Shown in pieces: positions 44,683 through 53,588 of a DNA stretch of 64,000 nt. The position numbers were made by a program, and so were the translations under genes. This DNA comes from Gammaproteobacteria bacterium (lineage in GTDB: Bacteria > Pseudomonadota > Gammaproteobacteria > Burkholderiales > Rhodocyclaceae): positions 496,001 through 560,000 of the forward strand of contig JAHJPX010000007.1 in NCBI GenBank assembly GCA_018819515.1, in the 5' to 3' direction. The notes under the pieces were generated by a model. The model was not told the origin of the DNA, did not search any database, and saw only the letters and a list, made by a program, of their open reading frames with translations. Within the stretch, counting starts at the first letter, position 1; each line of letters starts with the position of its first letter.

Positions 44683-46875
44683 ATGAATCTCCTCAACGGC
44701 CTCAATCCCGAACAACTGGCGGCCGTTACCTTGCCGCGCCAGCATGCACTGATCCTTGCCGGTGCCGGGTCGGGCAAGACGCGAGTACTCACTACGCGGA
44801 TCGCCTGGCTGATCGCCACCAATCAGATGACGCCGCAGCAGGTGCTGGCGGTCACCTTCACCAACAAGGCGGCCAAGGAGATGCTGGCGCGCCTGACCGC
44901 CATGCTGCCGATCAACGTGCGGGGCATGTGGATCGGCACTTTCCACGGCCTGTGCAACCGCCTGCTGCGCGCCCATTATCGCGATGCCGGTTTGCCGCAA
45001 CTGTTCCAGATTCTGGATTCGTCCGATCAACTTTCCGCGATCAAGCGGCTGCTGAAGTCACTGAATGTCGATGACGAAAAATATCCGCCGCGCGAACTCC
45101 AGCACTTCATCAATGGCCAGAAAGAGCAGGGTCTGCGCCCGAGTGCGGTCGAGGCCTGGGACGGCTATACGCAGAAGCGTGTCCAGTTGTATGAGGCCTA
45201 CGAGGCGCAATGCAACAAGGAAGGTGTGGTCGATTTTGCCGAGCTGCTGTTGCGTTGCTACGAACTGCTGTCACGCAACGAAGCCCTGCGCCGGCATTAT
45301 CAGGAGCGCTTCCGTCACATTCTTGTCGACGAGTTTCAGGATACGAACATCCTGCAATACAAATGGTTGAAACTGTTGGCCGGCGCGGAAGGGTGCCTCT
45401 TCTGTGTGGGCGACGACGACCAGTCGATCTATGCCTTCCGCGGTGCCGAGGTAGGCAACATGCGCGACTTCGAGCGCGAGTTCAGGGTGCCGAACGTGAT
45501 CCGCCTGGAACAGAACTACCGCTCGCACGGCAACATCCTCGACGCCGCCAACGCGATCATCAAGAACAACGACAACCGTCTCGGCAAGAATTTGTGGACC
45601 GATGCTGGTGCGGGCGAGCCGATCCGCGTCTTCGAGGCTTATTCCGATCTCGACGAGGCGCGCTGGATCGTCGAGGAAATCCAGGCGCTGGCGCGCGACG
45701 GACACGCGCGCAGCGAGATCGCGCTGCTCTACCGTTCCAATGCCCAGTCGCGGGTGCTCGAACACGCGCTGTTCTCGGCAGGTTTGCCTTATCGCGTCTA
45801 TGGCGGTTTGCGCTTTTTCGAGCGGCAGGAGATCAAGCATGCGCTGGCTTACCTGCGCCTGATCGCCAATCCGGACGACGACACTTCGTTCTCGCGCGTC
45901 GTGAATTTCCCGACCCGCGGTATTGGTGCCCGCAGCGTCGAGGCATTGCAGGATGCGGCCAAGGCCGCCGGCAGCAGCCTGTTCGCGGCGATCCCGGCCA
46001 TGAGCGGCAAGGCCGGCACATCGCTGGCGAATTTCGCGGCACTGATCGGCCGAATGAAAGAAATGGCGCATCTGCCGCTGCCCGAACTGGTCGATCACAT
46101 CGTCGAACTTTCCGGCCTGCGTGAACACTACAAGAACGACAAGGAAGGCCAGGACCGTCTTGCCAACCTCGACGAACTCATCAATGCGGCAACGAGCTTT
46201 ATCGCCGAGGAAGGCGTGATTGGCGAGGGAGGCGTGATTGGCGAGGGAGGCGAGTTATCCGCCGATCTGATCGCCTTCCTCGCGCACGCCGCGCTGGAAG
46301 CCGGCGAGCATCAGGCGGGCGAGGGCGACGATGCGCTGCAGTTGATGACCATGCATTCCGCCAAAGGGCTGGAGTTCAACATCGTCTTCGTCACCGGCCT
46401 GGAGGAAGGCCTGTTCCCGCACGAGAATTCGGTGATGGAGCTCAAGGGCCTGGAGGAAGAGCGCCGCCTGATGTACGTCGCCGTCACCCGCGCGCGTCAG
46501 CGGCTCTACCTTTCGCACGCGCAGACGCGCATGCTGCACGGCCAGACGCGCTACAACCTGCCCTCGCGTTTCATCGAGGAAATTCCCGGTGGGCTGGTGA
46601 AATGGCTGACGCCGCGCATAGCGAGGCACGGCGGCGCCCATGGTGGCGTATCGCCACGGCTGACTTTTGCGGACGCGCCACGCGCTGCGTCGTCCCCGCG
46701 TGCCGGCGGCGCCGGCTACCGCATCGGCCAGACGGTCCGCCACGCCAAGTTCGGCGAAGGCATCATTATCAACCTCGAAGGCGGCGGCGAAGATGCCCGT
46801 GCGCAGATCAACTTCGGCAGCGCCGGCATGAAGTGGCTTGCCCTTTCGGTTGCGAAACTGGAGGCGGCGACATGA
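44683..46875 (+). CDS. uvrD: DNA helicase II UvrD (UvrD/Rep superfamily 1)
   Basis: 730 residues. Motifs: Q and I (LNGLNPEQLAAVT, LAGAGSGKTRVL), II (ILVDEFQDTN), III (GDDDQSIYAFRGAE), IV (RLEQNYRS), V (LMTMHSAKGLEFNIVF) and VI (EERRLMYVAVTRARQRLYL). It unwinds DNA in mismatch and excision repair. An 18-bp tandem repeat at 46213-46248 adds GVIGEG twice, and a dispersed-motif copy encodes GVSPRLTF in the C-terminal linker before the Tudor-like tail. The stop overlaps the first of two micro-ORFs. Confidence 0.95.
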   Translation: MNLLNGLNPEQLAAVTLPRQHALILAGAGSGKTRVLTTRIAWLIATNQMTPQQVLAVTFTNKAAKEMLARLTAMLPINVRGMWIGTFHGLCNRLLRAHYRDAGLPQLFQILDSSDQLSAIKRLLKSLNVDDEKYPPRELQHFINGQKEQGLRPSAVEAWDGYTQKRVQLYEAYEAQCNKEGVVDFAELLLRCYELLSRNEALRRHYQERFRHILVDEFQDTNILQYKWLKLLAGAEGCLFCVGDDDQSIYAFRGAEVGNMRDFEREFRVPNVIRLEQNYRSHGNILDAANAIIKNNDNRLGKNLWTDAGAGEPIRVFEAYSDLDEARWIVEEIQALARDGHARSEIALLYRSNAQSRVLEHALFSAGLPYRVYGGLRFFERQEIKHALAYLRLIANPDDDTSFSRVVNFPTRGIGARSVEALQDAAKAAGSSLFAAIPAMSGKAGTSLANFAALIGRMKEMAHLPLPELVDHIVELSGLREHYKNDKEGQDRLANLDELINAATSFIAEEGVIGEGGVIGEGGELSADLIAFLAHAALEAGEHQAGEGDDALQLMTMHSAKGLEFNIVFVTGLEEGLFPHENSVMELKGLEEERRLMYVAVTRARQRLYLSHAQTRMLHGQTRYNLPSRFIEEIPGGLVKWLTPRIARHGGAHGGVSPRLTFADAPRAASSPRAGGAGYRIGQTVRHAKFGEGIIINLEGGGEDARAQINFGSAGMKWLALSVAKLEAAT
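46213..46248 (+). repeat. 18-bp tandem duplication in uvrD
   Basis: Two exact units (GGCGTGATTGGCGAGGGA), followed by a further partial unit, GGCGAG. In frame, giving GVIGEG twice in the 2B-like region. Confidence 0.9.
46645..46668 (+). repeat. Dispersed 24-bp motif in uvrD
   Basis: 23 of 24 matches, sense orientation, read as GVSPRLTF. Confidence 0.85.
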
Positions 46876-46991
46876 ATAGCGAAGGGGGACCCGTGAGCAA
46901 GGCGAACGGGGGCGAAGCGGCCATTCATGGCGCCAGGCGCCGACACCCGGGCGCTTCGCTCCTCGATACACGCAAGGAGGCGGCGACATGA
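46872..46991 (+). CDS. Micro-ORF 1 (39 aa) in the tandem repeat
   Basis: Reads MNSEGGPVSKANGGEAAIHG, then ARRRHPGASLLDTRKEAAT. The ATG overlaps the uvrD stop (ATGA), and the stop overlaps the next micro-ORF's ATG (ATGA). There is no obvious domain. It may be a real coupled peptide or only a by-product of a repeat that carries a ribosome-binding site. Confidence 0.4.
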   Translation: MNSEGGPVSKANGGEAAIHGARRRHPGASLLDTRKEAAT

Positions 46992-47103
46992 ATAGCGAAG
47001 GGGGACCCGTGAGCAAGGCGAACGGGGGCGAAGCGGCCATTCATGGCGCCAGCTGCCGACACCCGGGTGACTCGCTCTTCGATATGCGCAAGGAGGCGCT
47101 CTG
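46872..47103 (+). repeat. 116-bp tandem duplication with micro-ORFs
   Basis: Two units of 116 bp (46872-46987 and 46988-47103), nearly identical in the first two thirds and diverging towards the end. Each begins with ATGAATA and ends with AAGGAGG close to the next ATG. The hydrolase gene's own ATGAATA at 47104 is exactly one more period on. Confidence 0.9.
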
Positions 47104-47104
47104 A
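46988..47104 (+). CDS. Micro-ORF 2 (38 aa) in the tandem repeat
   Basis: Same first 21 residues as micro-ORF 1, then SCRHPGDSLFDMRKEAL. An AAGGAGG lies upstream. The stop overlaps the hydrolase ATG as TGATG, so ribosomes could pass from uvrD through both micro-ORFs to the hydrolase. Confidence 0.4.
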   Translation: MNSEGGPVSKANGGEAAIHGASCRHPGDSLFDMRKEAL

Positions 47105-47886
47105 TGAATACCATCCACACCAACGGCATCGACATCCACTACGACGTCCAGGGTGAGGGCCCGTGGCTGATCCTGTCGCATTCGCTGGGCACCGACGTGA
47201 CCCTCTGGGACGACCAGATGGATACGCTAACGCCTCACTTCCGCGTGCTGCGCTTCGACACGCGCGGCCACGGCGGCAGCAGCGCGCCGACGATTCCCTA
47301 CGATTTCGCCATGCTGACCGCCGACGTACTGGGCCTCATGGATGAGCTCGACATCGAACGGGCGCATTTCTGCGGCATCTCCATGGGCGGCATGATCGCC
47401 CAGCATGTGGCGCTGGCCGCGCCGGAGCGCATCGACAAGCTGGTGCTGCTCAGTACCACCAGCGGCTATCCGCCCGAAGCGCGGGCGCTGTGGGCCGAAC
47501 GCATCGAGGGCGTGCGCCGGGACGGCGTCAAGCCACTGGTGAAGGCGACGCTCGAGCGCTGGTTCACTGCTCCCTACCGCGCTGCGCTTCCGGAGGTGAT
47601 GGAACGCATTGCCCGATTGATACGCGCCACGCCGGCCGCCGGCTATATCGGAAGCTGCCAGGCGATCGCCGCGCTCGACGTCACCGACCGGCTCTCCGCG
47701 CTGCGCTGTCCGACGCTGGTGATCGCCGGGGCCGACGATGCCGGCACGCCACCGGCCATGGGACGAAAGATCGCCGAACAGATTCCCGGCGCACGCATCG
47801 AACTGGTTTCCCAGGCTTCACACCTGTGCAATATCGAGCAGAAGTCCCGGGTGAATTCGCTGTTAAGGCTCTTTCTTGAGCCCTGA
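47104..47886 (+). CDS. Alpha/beta hydrolase, 3-oxoadipate enol-lactonase-like
   Basis: 260 residues. Nucleophile elbow GISMGGMIAQ (Ser), oxyanion region LSHSLGTDVTLWD and the C-terminal catalytic His in SQASHLCNIEQ fit the PcaD-like family (enol-lactone hydrolysis in the beta-ketoadipate pathway). The rest of that pathway is not nearby, so the substrate is uncertain. AAGGAGG lies 8 bp before the ATG. It is coupled to the micro-ORFs downstream of uvrD. Confidence 0.85.
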   Translation: MNTIHTNGIDIHYDVQGEGPWLILSHSLGTDVTLWDDQMDTLTPHFRVLRFDTRGHGGSSAPTIPYDFAMLTADVLGLMDELDIERAHFCGISMGGMIAQHVALAAPERIDKLVLLSTTSGYPPEARALWAERIEGVRRDGVKPLVKATLERWFTAPYRAALPEVMERIARLIRATPAAGYIGSCQAIAALDVTDRLSALRCPTLVIAGADDAGTPPAMGRKIAEQIPGARIELVSQASHLCNIEQKSRVNSLLRLFLEP

Positions 47887-47987
47887 TTGGTATATGATGT
47901 ACTACCAAAGTACTATGTAATGAAATTGACAATGTCGTTTTGGTTTGGGGGATATACTCGAACGGCATTGAGTGGCGGGGGATTCGA
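47887..47987. promoter_or_regulatory. AT-rich promoter region before the solute-binding protein gene
   Basis: Unusually AT-rich for this DNA. It holds GTACT/AGTAC inverted repeat arms (about 47899-47913), TTGACA at 47926-47931 and TATACT at 47953-47958. The 21-bp spacing between the last two is too long for a standard promoter. Confidence 0.4.
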
Positions 47988-49001
47988 GTGAAGCGCGTCT
48001 TCAAGATCGCTATCGGCTTGGCTGCCATCGTATCGGTTGGCGCGTTCGCGCTTCAGCCGACGGCGCTGATGGATTGGCTCGGATGGCACACAAGTGACAC
48101 ACTGCGCCTCGGCGCGTACGAGGGCGATGTCGGCGCCCTGCCCTGGATCGCGCAGGACCAGGGTTTTTTCCGCAAGGTCGGGCTTGATGTCCAGCTTCAG
48201 GGCAACGCATCCGGCAAGGATGCGACCGACGCCTTGCGCGCCGGGCAGACCGACGTGGCCATGGCCTCGGAATTTGTGGTCGCCTCGCGCAGCTTTTCCG
48301 AACCGGATCTGCGCGTCCTTGGCAGCGCCTCGTTCTACCGCAACAAGGGTGTCGTCGGCCGTCGCGATCGCGGCATTTCCGTGCCAACCGACCTGAAGGG
48401 CAAGCGCATTGGCGTGACTTCGCCGTCGGGTGCCGAATATTCGCTCACGGTCTTTCTCGCCATGTACGGATTGACGGTGCAGGACGTGGATATCGTCAAG
48501 TTGCCGCCGCAGGGGCTCGTCGAAGCCATCGGCACGGGCGACATCGATGCGGCGATCACATGGGAACCTCATGTTGGAGCGATCGAAGCAGCGCTGGGTC
48601 CTAACGGCATCAGTTTCCAGGGTGACGGCCTTGACGTTTACCTGCTGCTGGTGACACGCCAGCAAGTGGCTGACGCCAACAGCAAGGCCATTGCCAAGCT
48701 GTTTCGCGCACTGGTGCTGGCGGAGGAGTGGGCACGCGATCACCCGGAGGAAGCGAAGGGCTTCATCGCCGCGCGCTTCAAACTCGATCCTGCCTACGTC
48801 AACTCGATGTGGTGGCGCACGCAGCTATCGATCACTCTGCCGCAGGAACTGCTGACCGCGATGGACAGCGAGGCGCGCTGGCTGGCAGGGAACGGCGACG
48901 CACCGGCTACGATCCCCGACTACTCGCGGTTTCTCCGTGCCGACGAACTGTTGTCTGTCAAGCCGTCGGCCGTAACGTTGGTGTTGGCGCCACCGCGCTG
49001 A
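47988..49001 (+). CDS. NMT1/SsuA-like solute-binding protein, membrane-anchored
   Basis: 337 residues from a GTG start (VKRVFKIAIGLAAIVSVGAFAL), an uncleaved-looking anchor or signal. The NMT1/ABC-binding fold follows: LGAYEGDVGALPWIAQDQGFF, GQTDVAMASEFVVASRS, LKGKRIGVTSPSGAEYSLTVFLAM and DIDAAITWEPHVGAIE. It resembles nitrate/sulfonate/taurine or thiamine-precursor binding proteins. No ABC permease or ATPase is nearby; instead a GGDEF-EAL gene starts 5 bp later, so it may act as a sensor rather than a transporter. A TTG at 47940 is an alternative start. Confidence 0.82.
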   Translation: MKRVFKIAIGLAAIVSVGAFALQPTALMDWLGWHTSDTLRLGAYEGDVGALPWIAQDQGFFRKVGLDVQLQGNASGKDATDALRAGQTDVAMASEFVVASRSFSEPDLRVLGSASFYRNKGVVGRRDRGISVPTDLKGKRIGVTSPSGAEYSLTVFLAMYGLTVQDVDIVKLPPQGLVEAIGTGDIDAAITWEPHVGAIEAALGPNGISFQGDGLDVYLLLVTRQQVADANSKAIAKLFRALVLAEEWARDHPEEAKGFIAARFKLDPAYVNSMWWRTQLSITLPQELLTAMDSEARWLAGNGDAPATIPDYSRFLRADELLSVKPSAVTLVLAPPR

Positions 49002-49005
49002 TTTC

Positions 49006-51084
49006 ATGCAGCGGATCCGCATCGGAACCGGTTTTCATCTTAGCCTCGTGGTCGGCGGCATACTCGTTGCTGCGGCGATTGCGTCAATCGCTTTCGGCCA
49101 ATGGCAAATATCCGAATCCATCAGTCGCAACCGGACGCTGGACAATGTCGTGACGGAGGGCCTGCAACTGGTCCAGCTCACTAACGAGGTGCTTCTTTAC
49201 AGCGAAGATCGCGCCGTGCGGCAATGGCGCGGGCAACGCGATCAGGTTGAGGAGTTGATACGGCGGGCGAACGGACTTGGCGAGAACGGTGCGGCCCATC
49301 TGCGCAAAGTAGCGATCAACCTTGCCGACATGCAGCCGCTGTTCGATCGGCTGGTGACGCCCGAAAACAGGATGATGGAGACTACTTCGCCGGGCGACGT
49401 TGCCGGCATCCTGTCCTCCCAGTTGTTCCGCAAGGCGATCCTGTTGCAGACCTCGTTGCGCGGCTTGAAGGAGTACTCGGAAGAGGAACTCAAGGACGCC
49501 TACGCTGCCGGCAAGACACGCACCTTCCTGACCTTCGTCCTGTTCGCGGGCGCGATGGCGCTTTTCGGCGTCGTCGTGTCGCTGTTGTTCCGCAGCGCAG
49601 TGCTCAGGCCGCTGCAGAACCTGGAACAAGCGATTCGCCGCGTCAATGCCGGCGACGAGCAGCAGCGCGCCAAGATCAATGGCGACGACGAGATCGGTGT
49701 GGTGTGCCAGGCCTTCAACGGGCTGCTCGACCAGCAGGAGGAACATCGCCGGCAGTTGCAGTATCTCGCCTATCATGACGTGCTGACCGGTCTGCCGAAC
49801 CAGTTGCTGGTCAAGGATCGCCTTGTGCAGGCCGCCGCCTACGCCGATCGATCCGGCGGCCGCGTCGCGTTGCTGTTCCTCGATCTGGACAACTTCAAGA
49901 CGATCAACGATACCCTCGGCCACCCGATCGGCGACGCGCTGCTCAAGGCGGTTTCGGAGCGCTTGATCGGCACGATCCGCGATACCGACACCCTGAGCCG
50001 CCAAGGCGGCGACGAGTTCCTCATCGTCCTGTCGGACGTCAAGACGTCCGACGACATTGCCAGCCTGGCGGACAAGGTGCTGGAGCGCGTCGCCGTGCCG
50101 TTTCATATCGAAGGCCACGAGCTGTCCACATCGGCCTCGATCGGCATCGCCATCCATCCGGACGACAGCCGCGATTTCGACGCGCTGCTGAAAAAGGCGG
50201 ACACCGCGCTCTACGAAGCGAAGGAGGCCGGACGCAACACCTACCGTTTCTTCACCGAGCGCATGAACGCCGAGGCTTCCGAGTACTTGTACGTACGTGC
50301 CGGCCTGCGCCGTGCGGTGGAACAGCACGAGTTCCTGCTGCACTACCAACCGCAGATCGATCTCACCAGCGGGGCGGTCGTCGGTGCCGAGGCGCTGATC
50401 CGCTGGAATCATCCGGAACATGGCTGGATATTGCCGTCCCGCTTCGTGCCTGTCGCCGAGGATAGCGGCCTCATCGTGCCCATTGGCGAATGGGTGCTGC
50501 ACGAGGCCTGCCGGCAGCTCGCCGCCTGGCGCGCCACCGGCATGCAGGATCTGACGGTGGCGGTGAACCTCTCCGGGGTCCAGTTCAAGCGCGGCAACGT
50601 CGAGCGCACGGTGACCGCCGCCCTCGATGCGTCGGGCCTGCCGCCCCGTCTGCTCGAACTCGAACTGACGGAATCCATCCTGATCAGGGACACCGAAAGC
50701 GTGCTCGCCACCGTGCACCAACTCAAGGAGATCGGTGTCCGTTTGTCGATCGACGATTTCGGTACCGGCTATTCCAGCCTGTCCTATCTCAAGCGCTTCA
50801 ATGTCGACAAGCTGAAGATCGACCAGTCCTTCGTGCGCGATTTCAGCAGCGATCCGGACGACGCAGCCATCGTGCGCGCCATCATCCAGATGGCGGGCAG
50901 CCTGAACCTGCGCACCATCGCCGAAGGGGTGGAAACCTCCGATGTGCGGGATCAATTGAGCGCCTGCGGGTGCGACGAGGCGCAGGGCTATCATTTCGCG
51001 CGACCGCTGCCGCCGGTCGAGTTCGAGCGATTCGTCAAGGCCAACCAGGCGGGACGCGGACGGCGGGGTCCGGCGGCTGCCTGA
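49006..51084 (+). CDS. Membrane GGDEF-EAL cyclic-di-GMP protein
   Basis: 692 residues. TM1 is at about 10-30, a periplasmic region of about 130 residues follows, then TM2 (TFVLFAGAMALFGVVVSLLF), HAMP (LRPLQNLEQAIRRVNAGDEQ), GGDEF with intact SRQGGDEF and inhibitory RDTD, and EAL (GAEALIRWNHPE, DDFGTGYSSLSYLKRF). Both catalytic domains look active, so it may make or degrade cyclic di-GMP depending on its signal. The nearly adjacent solute-binding protein gene suggests ligand sensing through a periplasmic partner. Confidence 0.92.
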   Translation: MQRIRIGTGFHLSLVVGGILVAAAIASIAFGQWQISESISRNRTLDNVVTEGLQLVQLTNEVLLYSEDRAVRQWRGQRDQVEELIRRANGLGENGAAHLRKVAINLADMQPLFDRLVTPENRMMETTSPGDVAGILSSQLFRKAILLQTSLRGLKEYSEEELKDAYAAGKTRTFLTFVLFAGAMALFGVVVSLLFRSAVLRPLQNLEQAIRRVNAGDEQQRAKINGDDEIGVVCQAFNGLLDQQEEHRRQLQYLAYHDVLTGLPNQLLVKDRLVQAAAYADRSGGRVALLFLDLDNFKTINDTLGHPIGDALLKAVSERLIGTIRDTDTLSRQGGDEFLIVLSDVKTSDDIASLADKVLERVAVPFHIEGHELSTSASIGIAIHPDDSRDFDALLKKADTALYEAKEAGRNTYRFFTERMNAEASEYLYVRAGLRRAVEQHEFLLHYQPQIDLTSGAVVGAEALIRWNHPEHGWILPSRFVPVAEDSGLIVPIGEWVLHEACRQLAAWRATGMQDLTVAVNLSGVQFKRGNVERTVTAALDASGLPPRLLELELTESILIRDTESVLATVHQLKEIGVRLSIDDFGTGYSSLSYLKRFNVDKLKIDQSFVRDFSSDPDDAAIVRAIIQMAGSLNLRTIAEGVETSDVRDQLSACGCDEAQGYHFARPLPPVEFERFVKANQAGRGRRGPAAA

Positions 51085-51206
51085 AGTCCGCAATTTGCAC
51101 GATAACCGCGCTTCGGAACCGGCTACATCAAATGAACATGCGGTCCTGATGGCCGTATCGGCGGGCAACGGGTAAACTCGCGCCTTGTCCCGCCGCGCCG
51201 ACCATC

Positions 51207-53519
51207 ATGGATAAGAACCAGAACGCCGATCTGTCGACTTCCGCCCTCGAATACCACGAGTTTCCAACCCCCGGAAAAATCGCCGTCGTCCCGACCAAGG
51301 GACTGACCAACCAGCGCGACCTTGCGCTTGCCTATTCGCCCGGTGTCGCCGCTGCCTGTGACGCCATCGTCGCCGACCCTGGCGCTGCGTCACGGCTGAC
51401 TTCCCGCGCCAACCTCGTCGCCGTGGTCACCAACGGCACCGCCGTACTCGGCCTCGGCAACATCGGGCCGCTGGCTGCCAAGCCGGTCATGGAAGGCAAG
51501 GGCGTCCTGTTCAAGAAGTTCGCCGGCATCGACGTCTTCGACATCGAGTTCGACGAGCCGGACGCCGACAGGCTGATCGAGCACATCGCAGCCATGGAGC
51601 CGACCTTCGGCGGCATCAACCTCGAAGACATCAAAGCGCCCGAGTGCTTCTACGTTGAAGCCAAGTTGCGCGAACGCATGAAGATCCCGGTCTTCCACGA
51701 CGACCAGCACGGCACCGCCATCGTCGTCGGCGCCGCGGTGTTGAACGGCCTGCATCTTGTCGGCAAGCACATCGAGGAAGTGAAACTGGTCACTTCGGGT
51801 GCCGGCGCGGCGGCGCTGGCCTGCCTCGACCTGCTGGTCAGCCTGGGGGTGAAGGTCGAGAACATCTGGGTGACCGACCTCGAAGGCCTGGTCTACGAAG
51901 GCCGCACCAGGTTGATGGACCCGATCAAGGTGCGCTACGCCAAGCATACCGAACAGCGCACCCTGGCCGAGGCCATCGAAGGCGCCGACATCTTCCTCGG
52001 CCTCTCGGCAGGCGGCGTGTTGAAGCCGGAGATGGTGGCGAAGATGGCCGTCGAGCCGCTGATCCTGGCGCTCGCCAATCCGACGCCGGAAATTTCTCCC
52101 GACGAGGTGAAGAAGGTCCGCGACGACGCGATCATGGCTACCGGCCGCTCGGACTACCCGAACCAGGTCAACAACGTCCTTTGCTTCCCGTTCATCTTCC
52201 GCGGCGCGCTCGATGCCGGCGCGACGACCATCACCGAGCACATGAAACTCGCCGCCGTTCGCGCGCTGGCGGAACTGGCGCAGGCGGAAAGCTCCGACGT
52301 GGTCGACCGTGCATATGGTGGCGAATCGCGGCGCTTCGGCCCGGAGTACCTGATCCCGCGCCCGTTCGATCCGCGCCTGATCGTCAAGGTGGCGCCGGCC
52401 GTGGCGCAGGCTGCGCAAGAGTCAGGTGTGGCGACCCGCCCCATTGCCGACTTCGATGCCTACCGTGAAAAGCTGAACAGCTTCGTCTATCACTCCGGTT
52501 TCGTCATGAAGCCGGTGTTCGCCGCCGCCAAGAAGGAGCCGAGGCGCATCGTCTATTGCGAAGGCGAGGAAGAGCGCACGTTGCACGCCATCCAGGCGGT
52601 ACTTGACGAGGGCCTGGCCGAACCCGTGGCGATCGGCCGTCCCGACGTGATCCAGAGCCGCATCGAGCGCGCCGGTCTGCGCCTGTCGGCGGGGAGGGAC
52701 TTCGAGGTCGTCAATCCCGATTCCGATCCGCGCTACAAGGACCTCTGGCAGGAATACCACCAGTTGCGCGGCCGCCAGGGCATCACGCCCGAGATCGCCA
52801 AGCAGCGCTTGCGTTCGGACAACACGCTGATCGGCTGCATGCTGCTTCGCCGAGGCGATGTCGACGGCGTGCTGTGCGGCATTGTCGGCAAGCAGGTCAA
52901 ACACCTCAACCAGGTGCGTGACGTGATCGGCCTGGAACCGGACGCCCATTGCTTCGCGGCCATGAATCTGTTGCTGCTGCCGAACCATACGCTGTTCATC
53001 TGCGATACCTACGTGAACGAGGACCCGAGCGCCGAACTGCTGGCCGAGATCACGCTGATGGCTGCCAAGGAAGTTCGCCGCTTCGGTCTTGCGCCGAAGG
53101 TGGCGCTGCTTTCGCATTCAAACTTCGGCAGCCTGCGCTCCGAGTCGGCGCTGAAGATGAGCCGCACCCGCGAACTGATCGTCGAACTGGCGCCCGATCT
53201 CGAGGTGGACGGCGAGATGCACGGCGACGCGGCACTGATCGAGGAAATCCGTCAGAGGTTCTATCCCGACTGCAAGCTTCGCGGCACGGCCAACCTGCTG
53301 GTGATGCCCAACCTCGATGCTGCCAACATCGCCTTCAACCTCATCAAGGCGGTCAGTGGCGGCGGCATCACCGTCGGTCCGATCCTGCTCGGCGCCGCCA
53401 GGCCGGTGCATATCCTGACTCCCACCGCCACCGTGCGCCGACTGGTCAATATGACTGCCCTGACTGTCGTCGACGCCAATCACCTTGAAGACAGGGGTTC
53501 TTTCGGACTATTAAGCTGA
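51207..53519 (+). CDS. maeB: NADP-dependent malic enzyme with phosphotransacetylase-like domain
   Basis: 770 residues. The malic enzyme domain (about 1-430) has KGLTNQRDLALAYSPGVA, NGTAVLGLGNIGPLAAKPVMEGKGVLFKKF, VFHDDQHGTAIV and LTSGAGAAALACLDLL-type dinucleotide site. The C-terminal about 330 residues are phosphate-acetyltransferase-like (ARKEPRRIVYCEGEEERTL-type start, GCMLLRRGDVDGVLCG) and probably regulatory. It converts malate to pyruvate. A weak 18/24 match to the dispersed motif lies at 51381-51404. A 9-bp inverted repeat overlaps the stop. Confidence 0.95.
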   Translation: MDKNQNADLSTSALEYHEFPTPGKIAVVPTKGLTNQRDLALAYSPGVAAACDAIVADPGAASRLTSRANLVAVVTNGTAVLGLGNIGPLAAKPVMEGKGVLFKKFAGIDVFDIEFDEPDADRLIEHIAAMEPTFGGINLEDIKAPECFYVEAKLRERMKIPVFHDDQHGTAIVVGAAVLNGLHLVGKHIEEVKLVTSGAGAAALACLDLLVSLGVKVENIWVTDLEGLVYEGRTRLMDPIKVRYAKHTEQRTLAEAIEGADIFLGLSAGGVLKPEMVAKMAVEPLILALANPTPEISPDEVKKVRDDAIMATGRSDYPNQVNNVLCFPFIFRGALDAGATTITEHMKLAAVRALAELAQAESSDVVDRAYGGESRRFGPEYLIPRPFDPRLIVKVAPAVAQAAQESGVATRPIADFDAYREKLNSFVYHSGFVMKPVFAAAKKEPRRIVYCEGEEERTLHAIQAVLDEGLAEPVAIGRPDVIQSRIERAGLRLSAGRDFEVVNPDSDPRYKDLWQEYHQLRGRQGITPEIAKQRLRSDNTLIGCMLLRRGDVDGVLCGIVGKQVKHLNQVRDVIGLEPDAHCFAAMNLLLLPNHTLFICDTYVNEDPSAELLAEITLMAAKEVRRFGLAPKVALLSHSNFGSLRSESALKMSRTRELIVELAPDLEVDGEMHGDAALIEEIRQRFYPDCKLRGTANLLVMPNLDAANIAFNLIKAVSGGGITVGPILLGAARPVHILTPTATVRRLVNMTALTVVDANHLEDRGSFGLLS

Positions 53520-53549
53520 AGCGAAACAACAAGTAAGCTTCTTCAGCTT
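53513..53549 (+). terminator. Inverted repeat at the maeB 3' end
   Basis: AAGCTGAAG (53513-53521) and CTTCAGCTT (53541-53549) flank a 19-base loop and overlap the stop. No T run follows, so it is a weak terminator candidate. Confidence 0.45.
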
Positions 53550-53588
53550 CCCGATTGGGTGATTTGCCAAACCGCAGGTGTCGATTTC

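Noticed and set aside
46255..47135. Minus-strand proteins encoded across the 116-bp repeat
   Set aside because: They overlap uvrD and have no start signals. They appear only because the repeat is open in several frames.
51381..51404. A further copy of the motif in maeB
   Set aside because: Only 18 of 24 positions match, and the amino acids (ASRLTSR) are normal for the family. Kept only as a possible degenerate copy.
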